Source: Pseudomonadota bacterium
GTDB lineage: Bacteria > Pseudomonadota > Alphaproteobacteria > Azospirillales > Azospirillaceae
Direction: 5' to 3'
Assembly (NCBI GenBank): GCA_023423695.1
Contig: JAFAFA010000048.1
Span: 62,001-126,000 of the forward strand
Length of the DNA: 64,000 nucleotides
Shown: positions 10,178-17,401 of the stretch, piece after piece
How positions within the stretch are numbered: the stretch's first letter is position 1
Layout: each line of letters starts with the position of its first letter
Notes under the pieces: generated by a model
Database searches by the model: none
The model's input: the letters and a program-made list of their open reading frames with translations, nothing else
What the model was told of the DNA's origin: nothing
Made by a program: the position numbers and the translations under genes

Positions 10178-11365
10178 TCACGCCGCCTTGCGTTCGGTGC
10201 TGCGGCGCAGGGCGTGGCTCGGCATGCGATGGGGGACGTAGTTCTCGTCCAGGAATTCCCGCATGTCGCGATAGCGCTGGTAATAGGTGCGGTTGAACTT
10301 CTCGAACAGGCTCTGGTCCCAATATTCCTCGAGGACGAAGGGCTTGTCCGAATAGACGTTGTAGCAGGGGATCGCGAAGGTCTCCGCGAACTCCGCCGTG
10401 CGGCTGTCATAGCTGAAATAGACCGACGGCGTGGCGTTCGACAGAGCCATCAGGTTGCCGTGCAGGCGGTAGCCCAGCACCAGATCCTTCGACCGCACGA
10501 GGGTCTCATAGTCGGCGACGACGTCCGAGTACCACAGGCGCTCGCGGTACAGCGCGTCCATCTCGTCGTCGAAATACCACTGCTTCAGCCAGGCGCTGTC
10601 GTGCAGCTGCGTCCAGGCTTCCGCCTTCTGCTCCTCGGTGCCCCACAGCAGCTTCTTCTCCTCGACCTCTCCCTGCATCATCAGGACGGTGTCGAAGCGG
10701 CGGGAGATGTCCTTCACGAAGTCGCGGTGGCGTTCCAGATACTTGCGCACGTCGGGCGAATAATGCTTGGATACCTCGCGGCGCATGGTAATGCCGACCT
10801 TGCGCACGCTGTCGAGAGCCGGCAGGTCGATGCGCAGTTCCGGATCGCGGTTGCGGAAGGCGGTCGGGCAGCCGACGATGCGGGTGTTCTTGATGCCGAG
10901 GTCCCACAGCACTTCGGCGGTGTAGGTTCCGCGCACGCCCAGCGTCGTCGACTTGTCGGCGATCATCCGCCAGATGCGCTTGCTTTCCTCGGTCAGCGTC
11001 AGCTTGCCGGTGGCCGGCGCCTGGGCGCCGACGCCGAAAGCGATGACGGGGATGCGCAGCTTCGTCAGCACCTGGATGGTCGCCGCCGGCCAGTCCATCG
11101 AATCGTGGATGTAGTTGCTGCCGCGCAGGAAGACGTAGTCGTATTCCGCATTGATCCGATCGACGACCTCCTGCCGGAACTCGCGGATTTCCAGCACGTC
11201 GAGCTTGTCGTAGGTCAGCAGCTTCAACGAGGAGTCGAAGACGAACGCGTCGCCGATGTTGTGGTAATGGTCGATGCTGCGCTGAATGTCCTGGTAGCTG
11301 TACCAACGCACGCAGTCGTGATCATAGACTTCGCCCGACGGAATCATGACGAGAATGTTGGCCAC
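10178..11365 (-). CDS. Polysaccharide pyruvyl transferase family protein
   Basis: This is a protein of about 395 residues that resembles the polysaccharide pyruvyl transferase superfamily. Visible features are DYVFLRGSNYIHDS near the N-terminal third, PVIAFGVGAQAP, TLGVRGTYTAEVL, VGCPTAF, and DLVLGYRLHGNLMALS near the C-terminus, which matches the family's RLH motif. Members transfer pyruvate ketals onto exopolysaccharide or wall glycans. A GTG start at 11365 (AGGGAG about 10 bases upstream) gives a start reading VANILVMIPSG; ATG 11347 is an alternative. It sits between a GT4 gene and the coiled-coil gene, and a 196-base AT-rich gap with inverted repeats upstream may hold its own promoter. 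Confidence 0.78.
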   Translation of the reverse strand: MANILVMIPSGEVYDHDCVRWYSYQDIQRSIDHYHNIGDAFVFDSSLKLLTYDKLDVLEIREFRQEVVDRINAEYDYVFLRGSNYIHDSMDWPAATIQVLTKLRIPVIAFGVGAQAPATGKLTLTEESKRIWRMIADKSTTLGVRGTYTAEVLWDLGIKNTRIVGCPTAFRNRDPELRIDLPALDSVRKVGITMRREVSKHYSPDVRKYLERHRDFVKDISRRFDTVLMMQGEVEEKKLLWGTEEQKAEAWTQLHDSAWLKQWYFDDEMDALYRERLWYSDVVADYETLVRSKDLVLGYRLHGNLMALSNATPSVYFSYDSRTAEFAETFAIPCYNVYSDKPFVLEEYWDQSLFEKFNRTYYQRYRDMREFLDENYVPHRMPSHALRRSTERKAA

Positions 11366-11470
11366 GGCGGCTCTCCCTGAGTTGGGCGGCAATAAGGGTG
11401 GATGACACCCGGATCGTCGCCGGGCGAATTCGAATCAACGCGCATGACCTTCATGGAAGGCCCTGCGACT

Positions 11471-11521
11471 TTCATTCCAACCTTACCAATTTATTCTGTG
11501 AATGATGGAATGAATTATTCC
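11471..11521. promoter_or_regulatory. AT-rich inverted repeats upstream of the pyruvyltransferase gene
   Basis: The gap 11366-11561 is notably AT-rich. It contains ttcattcc (11471-11478) and its exact complement ggaatgaa (11507-11514), the latter being part of a second inverted repeat ggaat-gaatt-attcc (11507-11521). Such nested repeats are typical of operators or promoters. Bound protein unknown. Confidence 0.35.
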
Positions 11522-11561
11522 ACGACTTCGAAAATATCACAGACCGCTCCGTTCTTTCCTA

Positions 11562-12875
11562 TCAGGACCGCTGCGCCACCGCCCGTTCGGGAATGGAGGG
11601 CGCCGCACCGCCGGCGGCCAGCAGCGCATCGAAGACCTCCGCATGTTGCCGCGCGCATTCGGCACGGTCGATCGGGCGGCGGATGCGCAGGCGCAGGCGG
11701 TCCCACAGGTCGGGCGAGGTCAACGCCTCGGTCATGCGGTCCACCAGATCCTCGACGCTGCCGTTACGGAAATGCAGGCCGTCGACTCCGTGGGTGACCT
11801 TTTCCGCCATGCCGCCGATGTTGCTGGCGATGATCGGGCGACCGTGCAGGAAGGCCTCCTGGATGACGACGGGGGAGTTCTCCCACCAGATCGACGGGAT
11901 GATCATCCAGTCGACGTCCTTCATCAGGCCCGGCAGTTCGGCGGAGCGGTAGCTGCCATAGAAGCGCACCCGGTCGCCGGCCTTCTCCACCGCGTCGTTG
12001 AAGCGCTTCTGATAAGCCTCCGGCTGACGTTCCAGATTGCCGCCAAAGATCATCAGCGCGCCGTCCTCGCCCCAGGCCTTTTCCGAGATGCGCGACACCG
12101 CCTCGACCAGCAGATGGGCGCCCTTGAACTCGGTCAGCTGGCCGAAGAACGCGAAACGGTTGCGCTTGCCGGCACGGGTGACCGGACGCGGCGGGGCGAT
12201 GCCTTCGATGGTCAGGCCGTTCTCGATCATGCGGAACTTCTCGCGCGGCAAACCCCAGTCGACATAGCGGTCGATCAGGAAGTTCGACGGGCTGACGTAG
12301 AAGTCGGCCTGCTCCAGAAAGGTCTTCAGGAACAGCTCGCGCTTGAAGAACTCCGCCTCGCCGATGTGCGGGAAGCAGCCGGCGCAGTCGGCCGGGCTGG
12401 CGCGGTAGCACAGCGTGTTGCGGCTGGTCTTCACCATCTGGCCGTGGTGATGGCAGATCGACAGGTATTCATGCAGCGTCACCACGATCGGCACGCGCGG
12501 CAGGGCCTGACGCACCGCCTGGATCGTCTCGATGCCCAGTCCCAGGAAATGGTGGAAGTTCACCACGTCCGGCTGAAGATCACGGACATAACGGACGAAG
12601 TCCTTCTCCAGCCCCGGCAGGTTGCGGTTGGACAGGCGGAAATGGTCGTAGTCGTTGGCGTAATACAGCACCTCCCGCTCCTTCTGGCGCAGAGCCATCA
12701 GGGCGGAGCCGCGATGCTGGGCGATGGGCGGCGCCACGCGGGCCAGATAATGGCTTTCCCAGCCCGGCAGGTCGTGCAGGCCGTTGTGCAGGTTGTAGGA
12801 GGCGACCTCACCCCCGCCCAGCGAGAAGGAGGGGTGGCCATGGCTGATGATCAGCGCGCGCTTGGTCTTGCTCAT
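11562..12875 (-). CDS. Glycosyltransferase family 4 (GT-B fold)
   Basis: This is a 437-residue cytosolic or peripheral membrane glycosyltransferase. The N-terminal acceptor domain begins RALIISHGHPSFSLGGGEVASYNL. The C-terminal donor domain has the retaining GT4 signature EN-x-PVVIQEAF with the E-x7-E spacing (PSIWWENSPVVIQEAF, near residue 330), then GRPIIASNIGGMAE. A Cys-rich stretch (LCYRASPADCAGCFP, near 155-170) is shared with the second GT4 encoded at 15174-16577, so the two are paralogues. The donor sugar is not predictable. It is part of the minus-strand glycan cluster and is separated from the preceding GT2 gene by a large hairpin. Confidence 0.87.
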   Translation of the reverse strand: MSKTKRALIISHGHPSFSLGGGEVASYNLHNGLHDLPGWESHYLARVAPPIAQHRGSALMALRQKEREVLYYANDYDHFRLSNRNLPGLEKDFVRYVRDLQPDVVNFHHFLGLGIETIQAVRQALPRVPIVVTLHEYLSICHHHGQMVKTSRNTLCYRASPADCAGCFPHIGEAEFFKRELFLKTFLEQADFYVSPSNFLIDRYVDWGLPREKFRMIENGLTIEGIAPPRPVTRAGKRNRFAFFGQLTEFKGAHLLVEAVSRISEKAWGEDGALMIFGGNLERQPEAYQKRFNDAVEKAGDRVRFYGSYRSAELPGLMKDVDWMIIPSIWWENSPVVIQEAFLHGRPIIASNIGGMAEKVTHGVDGLHFRNGSVEDLVDRMTEALTSPDLWDRLRLRIRRPIDRAECARQHAEVFDALLAAGGAAPSIPERAVAQRS

Positions 12876-12927
12876 CGGGTGACCGTCTGTCCTAAGCGGG
12901 GGTGGTGAGAAGTTCAGCAGCGTTTTG

Positions 12928-12974
12928 CCCCCACCCCAACCCTCCCCCGCTGGGCGGGGGAGGTTAGGTGGGGG
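12928..12974. repeat. Large imperfect hairpin (REP-like) between glycosyltransferase genes
   Basis: This is a C-rich arm followed by its G-rich complement. The inner stem ctcccccgc / gcgggggag is perfect around a 3-base loop, and the outer arms cccccac / gtggggg also pair. It lies between the GT2 stop at 12982 and the GT4 start at 12875 on the minus strand. It resembles extragenic palindromes that occur in many copies in GC-rich proteobacteria (recalled, not checked) and may limit downstream expression or protect the mRNA. Confidence 0.6.
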
Positions 12975-12981
12975 TACTAGC

Positions 12982-15177
12982 TCAGGCCGCTATCGACGCC
13001 TTCCAGCGCTCCGCGAAGCTCCATTCGTCGACCAGCGCGCTCATGCGCTCCAGCCGGGGGTCGCGGGCGTGGCGGGACTGTTCGTCGACCGCCACCAGCC
13101 GGACCTTCGGCAGCCACAGGCAGGAGCCGCCGGCCGCCCGCACCCGCAGGCACAAATCCAGCCCCTTCGGCTCCGGCGCCAGATAGCGGCCGCCGTCGGC
13201 CATCGCCCGCACCAGCAGCTCGCGCGGCAACAGCGCGCAGTCGGCAGACGCGGCATCCACCGCCGACGCCTCCTGCTCCTTCAGCCAGTCGCGCGGGTAG
13301 CCGGCGAAGCGGCGCTCGTAGGTAACGGCACCGCCGGGTCCCTCGACCGCGACGATGCCGGCGAAGCGGATCGAGTGGTCCTCGTACAGCAGGGTCGGGC
13401 TGACCATCACCGAGGCGAGCGCGGCGGAGCCCACGGCGTTCGGCTTGCGGATCGCCCGTTCCAACGCCGACAGCCAGCCGCGTTCGGTCGGCAGCACCGA
13501 CGGCGACAGCAGCAGAACCCGGTCGGCACGGGCGTGCGGCAGGGCTGCGGCGACCGCCTCGAACGGGTCGGATGCCGTGGGTGCGGCGACGAAGCCGACG
13601 GCCAGACGGTAGAAGCCGGCGGCCTGCCGGACCATGCCGGCCAGCCGCTCATGGGTGCCGGCGCCGGCCACCACCAGGATTTCCGCCTCGGCGAAGTCCG
13701 GGTCGTTCGCCATGCGGGCGAGGTTCAGGTCGACATCCTCCCGGCCGTCGCAGACCGGCAGGATCACCGACACGCGCGGGCTCTTCAGCGCGCGGCCCAT
13801 CGGGTGCAGGACGGAGGCCGGTGCCGCCTGGCCCGACGCAGCGCTGCGCAGCATCGGCCCCAGGTGGGTGGCGACGACGCGGTCGATGGAGGGGCTGTCC
13901 GGATTGACCGACCCCAGCATGCGGCGCAGCGCATCGCCGGTCGGCGGCTGGCAGGGCAGCGGCAGGAAGGCGATGCCGTCGGCGAGCGCCAGCTCCAGAT
14001 GGAATTCGGCGTCGGCGGCGATGCCGGCCGGCTCGCGGGCGAAGGCGGTGAAGCCGTGGGCGTCGTTGCCTGGCATCATGCGGCCGGCGAACAGCGGGTC
14101 GTGGGCGAAGGCGTCGGAGACGTCCTTGCGGCCCAGCCGCGACCAGTCGGCGTCCAGACGGGCCGTCATGCCGCCCCCCTTGACCGTCACCGTCCGCACC
14201 GCGCCGGTGGGGTCGAGCAGCCAGCCGCAGACGAACAGACCGGCTCCCGGCACCCGCACCGCCATGTCCAGCCCCATGCGTACCGGCAGCGGCAGCTGCG
14301 ACACCGTCTCCACCCCGTTGTAGCGGGCGGCGATGGCGGCGGCGACACCACGGCGGGCGGCATCGCCCTGCAACTGGCCCAGCATGTCGCGGGCATGGGC
14401 GGAGGCGACGCCGTCGGCCAGAAGCTGCCGATGCTCGAAGATCGCCAGATGTCGCCAGCCGTCGGCGGCGCGGAAATGGATGCGGCGGATGGTGTCGGGG
14501 GATGCCACCGGGCCTTCCAGCACCGTCAGCAGCCCGGCGGCATCGTCCGGCAGATCGGGGCGGTGGAAGGGGGCGGCGGCGCTGGCATGGGGACGCAGTT
14601 CCTCGGCCTCGACCAGCACATGGGCGGCACCGGCCGGAAAGCCGTGCGACCAGCCCTGCACCATGAGCGCACCGTCGCGGAAGCGGCCAAGCACCTCGGC
14701 GAAACCGTCCGGGCGGGATGCCTCATGGGCCAGGCCGGACAGCAGGCGGGTGCGGCGGTGGCCCTCCCCGGCTTCGCCCTCCCCCATCGCCGGTCCGGAC
14801 AGCAGGGTCACGGCGACATCCAATGCTGTGTCGAGCGACTGCGGCTGCACCTCGCGCAATGCCGCGACCAGATGGGCGGGGTTGGTGCGGACGTTGGACA
14901 GGCGCGGCAGCAGGAGGTGCTTGCCCTGCGCGTCCTCGATCTCGATGCGCGACGGGCGCATATGGGCCAGCCCGGTGACGCGGATGGCGCCCAGGAACCA
15001 GCGCTCCCCCGCTCCGTCCACCCAGCAACCGCCGCGGAAGCGCCCGTCGATCATGCCGTCCAGCATCACCACGCTCTCAGCCGGCAGAGGCTGGTCGATC
15101 GCCCCGAACAGCATCAGCGTGTCCTCGTCCAGCAGGACGGCGGCGGTGATGTCGGCCTTGGTGCTACGGTCCTTCAT
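12982..15177 (-). CDS. Multidomain GT2-like protein with degenerate catalytic motifs
   Basis: This is a 731-residue protein. The C-terminal third aligns by eye with the GT2 fold (SVILPVCDGREDVDL near residue 465) and with the intact GT2 encoded at 17398-19677. It has SPS (residues 558-560) where the paralogue has the metal-binding NSD, VAGAG where a nucleotide-binding Asp is expected (VLDSP in the paralogue), and PKGLDLCLRV where the paralogue has DFEDSDLCLRI. It may therefore be inactive, acting as a scaffold or binding protein. The N-terminal 460 residues hold beta-rich domains, including LDMAVRVPGAGLFVCGWLLDP, also found in the paralogue. Start and stop overlap or adjoin neighbours: ATGA at 15174-15177 with the upstream GT4. 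Confidence 0.75.
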   Translation of the reverse strand: MKDRSTKADITAAVLLDEDTLMLFGAIDQPLPAESVVMLDGMIDGRFRGGCWVDGAGERWFLGAIRVTGLAHMRPSRIEIEDAQGKHLLLPRLSNVRTNPAHLVAALREVQPQSLDTALDVAVTLLSGPAMGEGEAGEGHRRTRLLSGLAHEASRPDGFAEVLGRFRDGALMVQGWSHGFPAGAAHVLVEAEELRPHASAAAPFHRPDLPDDAAGLLTVLEGPVASPDTIRRIHFRAADGWRHLAIFEHRQLLADGVASAHARDMLGQLQGDAARRGVAAAIAARYNGVETVSQLPLPVRMGLDMAVRVPGAGLFVCGWLLDPTGAVRTVTVKGGGMTARLDADWSRLGRKDVSDAFAHDPLFAGRMMPGNDAHGFTAFAREPAGIAADAEFHLELALADGIAFLPLPCQPPTGDALRRMLGSVNPDSPSIDRVVATHLGPMLRSAASGQAAPASVLHPMGRALKSPRVSVILPVCDGREDVDLNLARMANDPDFAEAEILVVAGAGTHERLAGMVRQAAGFYRLAVGFVAAPTASDPFEAVAAALPHARADRVLLLSPSVLPTERGWLSALERAIRKPNAVGSAALASVMVSPTLLYEDHSIRFAGIVAVEGPGGAVTYERRFAGYPRDWLKEQEASAVDAASADCALLPRELLVRAMADGGRYLAPEPKGLDLCLRVRAAGGSCLWLPKVRLVAVDEQSRHARDPRLERMSALVDEWSFAERWKASIAA

Positions 15178-16577
15178 CGGTTGCGGTTCCCCTGGATAAG
15201 AGCGGCGGGTGCCGGAGACAGAAGTTCGCCGTAGAGGGCGAGGTGGAGCGACGCGGCCTCCTCCGTCGGGCGGACGGCGGGGATGTTGGCCGACAGCCGT
15301 TCCCACAGATCGGGTTCGGTCATGGCGCGGGTCATGACGCGGGCGAGGTCGGCGGGGTCGTTGGGGCGGACATGCAGGCCGTCGACGCCGTCGCGCACCG
15401 CCTCCGCCATGCCGCCGATGCCGCTGACGATGACCGGGCGGCGGTGCTGGAAAGCCTCCTGGATCACCAGGGGCGCGTTCTCCCACCAGATCGACGGCAT
15501 CACCACCCAGTCGGCGGCTGCCATCAGCGCCGGCATCTCCTGCGGACGGTAGGGGCCATGCGCGGTGGCGAGGCCGTTGGTCGCCGCGAAGCCGTCGGCC
15601 ACCCGCTGGCGGAATTCCGGCGCCTGGTACAGGCTGCCGCCATGGACGGCCAGCGACGGGGACAGGCCGTGGCGCGCCATGCGGGCGACGGCGTCGAGCG
15701 CCACGGTGACGCCCTTGAACGGGTTGAGGTTGCCGAAATAGGCGAAGGCGCCGCGCGCCGCGCCGGGGGCGAGGGCGCGCGCCGGCGCCGGCTCGACGGA
15801 CGGACGGCTGTTGGCCATCACCTCGATGCGGGCGGGATCGAGACCCCAGGCGACATAGCGGTCGCGCAGGAAGCGGCTGGGCGCCAGGAAGCGGTCGACC
15901 AGCCCGAACATCGCCTTGATGTGCTTCTCGCGCAGCAGGAACTGGTCGGCCGGCCGGTCGGGGAAGCAACGGTGGCAGGCATCAGGCGACGCCTTGCTGC
16001 AAAGGGCCCTCGTTTCGCCGCTATTGCCACTCTCGCCGCGCGGCGGCGTGACCATCTGACCGTCGTTGGCGCAGATCGGGTAATAGTCGTGCAGGGTGTA
16101 GACGATCTTCGCATCCGGGCAGATGCGGCGGATCAGGAACAGCATCTCCACGCCCAGCAGCAGCGTGTGATGCACATGCACGATGTCCGGCCGGAAGGCG
16201 CGCAGCAGGTTGGACAGGTCGGGCACCAGCCCGTGCAGGTCGATCTGGCTCTGGTGGAAATGGTCGAAATGGCCGGCCCACAGCAGCACCTCGTCGGCGC
16301 TGCGGCCCAGCGTCTGGAACCCGGTGCCGGGACGCGGCGCGCGGTGGGTGTCGTTGGTGCAGGCCAGGAACAGGCACTCCGCCCCCGCCGCCTTCAGGCC
16401 GCCGAACAGCTCATGCGCGAAGATCTCGGTGCCGCCGGGATGCAGGCTCGGGTGGTTGTGCGCGATCAGCAGCACCCGCGGCGGCCGGGCGGCCACCAGC
16501 GGACGCGCCGGCTGGCGCGGAGCCGGACGGGCTGCGGCATGACCGGCCAGGACCAAAGGAAGGCGGCGCCGGCTCAT
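15174..16577 (-). CDS. Glycosyltransferase family 4 (GT-B fold)
   Basis: This is a 467-residue retaining glycosyltransferase. After a basic, Pro/Arg-rich 30-residue leader, the N-terminal domain starts PRVLLIAHNHPSLHPGGTEIFAHEL. VHVHHTLLLGVEMLFLI and LHDYYPICANDGQMV follow. The donor domain has FKGVTVALDAVARMA and the E-x7-E motif PSIWWENAPLVIQEAF. A Cys-containing insertion (LCSKASPDACHRCFP) matches the GT4 encoded at 11562-12875, indicating duplication within the cluster. Both ends overlap neighbours by ATGA (16574-16577 and 15174-15177), so it is translated as part of one operon with the methyltransferase and both GT2 genes. Confidence 0.87.
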   Translation of the reverse strand: MSRRRLPLVLAGHAAARPAPRQPARPLVAARPPRVLLIAHNHPSLHPGGTEIFAHELFGGLKAAGAECLFLACTNDTHRAPRPGTGFQTLGRSADEVLLWAGHFDHFHQSQIDLHGLVPDLSNLLRAFRPDIVHVHHTLLLGVEMLFLIRRICPDAKIVYTLHDYYPICANDGQMVTPPRGESGNSGETRALCSKASPDACHRCFPDRPADQFLLREKHIKAMFGLVDRFLAPSRFLRDRYVAWGLDPARIEVMANSRPSVEPAPARALAPGAARGAFAYFGNLNPFKGVTVALDAVARMARHGLSPSLAVHGGSLYQAPEFRQRVADGFAATNGLATAHGPYRPQEMPALMAAADWVVMPSIWWENAPLVIQEAFQHRRPVIVSGIGGMAEAVRDGVDGLHVRPNDPADLARVMTRAMTEPDLWERLSANIPAVRPTEEAASLHLALYGELLSPAPAALIQGNRNR

Positions 16578-17401
16578 GGCGCGGTCCCCTTCTCCAGAAC
16601 CAGCAGATCCTGGAAATTCTCGGCCTCGCGCTGGCCGCTCCAGTGCCCACGCATCACCGGAAGCGTCGTCCGCAGCCCATGGGCGGCGAAGCGGCCGAGC
16701 AGGAACTCCTCGTCATAGGCGACGGCGGCGTTGGGATGCTCCGGATCGGCCAGCAGCTCGACGTCCGGCGCATCGCGGAAGGGCGGGCGGGCGGTGCCCT
16801 TGGCGATGCCGGCACGCGCGGTGGCGTCGGCCAGGAACAGGCTGAGGAAGCAGCGCCCGCCCGGCTTCAGCACCCGCGCGATCTCCGCCGCGTAGCGCTC
16901 GGTGTCGGCGGTGCGCAGGTGGGTGATGACCGAGGTCAGGATGACGAAGTCGTAAGCCGCCGCCTTGAAGGGCAGCGTCGCCGTCTCCCCCTCGATCCGG
17001 CCGTCGGGATTGTACAGGCCGTTGGCGATGTCGAGATGGTGGAAACGGAATTCCGGATAGGCCGGCGTGATGGTCGAGGCGCACCAGCGGATGCCGTCCA
17101 GCACGATGTCGATGCCGTCGTAGGACGAATCCAGATACTGGGTCAGCGGCAGCGCCATGCGGCCGACACCGCAGCCGATCTCCAGCACCTTGTGATCGGG
17201 ACGCAGGCCGCCCAGCCGGACGAAATGGCGCAGGAACTCCGCCCCGATGGCGCGGAAATCGCCATCGCCGATGAAATGCAGCTCCGGCGGCGGCACCGGC
17301 AGGAAGCGGTTGCGCGCGATCTGGGCGCAGAGCCATTCCAGCCGCGGATCGGTCTGGCGGCGCAGGACGGCAAGCTGCGGGGTCGGCACGATCGCGTTCA
17401 T
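16574..17401 (-). CDS. Class I SAM-dependent methyltransferase
   Basis: This is a 275-residue cytosolic enzyme. Motif I is VLEIGCGVGRMALPL (near residue 73), with motif II-like YDGIDIVLDGIRWC and a post-I acidic HHLDIANGLYN. Motif IV reads YDFVILTSVITHL, then RYAAEIARVLKPGGRCFLSLFL. It probably methylates a sugar or glycan end, judging from the flanking glycosyltransferases, but a metabolite substrate is possible. ATG 17401 is in the overlap with the GT2 stop (17398-17401), and the stop overlaps the GT4 start. Methylated terminal sugars often cap bacterial exopolysaccharides, so this could set chain length; that is inference. Confidence 0.85.
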   Translation of the reverse strand: MNAIVPTPQLAVLRRQTDPRLEWLCAQIARNRFLPVPPPELHFIGDGDFRAIGAEFLRHFVRLGGLRPDHKVLEIGCGVGRMALPLTQYLDSSYDGIDIVLDGIRWCASTITPAYPEFRFHHLDIANGLYNPDGRIEGETATLPFKAAAYDFVILTSVITHLRTADTERYAAEIARVLKPGGRCFLSLFLADATARAGIAKGTARPPFRDAPDVELLADPEHPNAAVAYDEEFLLGRFAAHGLRTTLPVMRGHWSGQREAENFQDLLVLEKGTAP

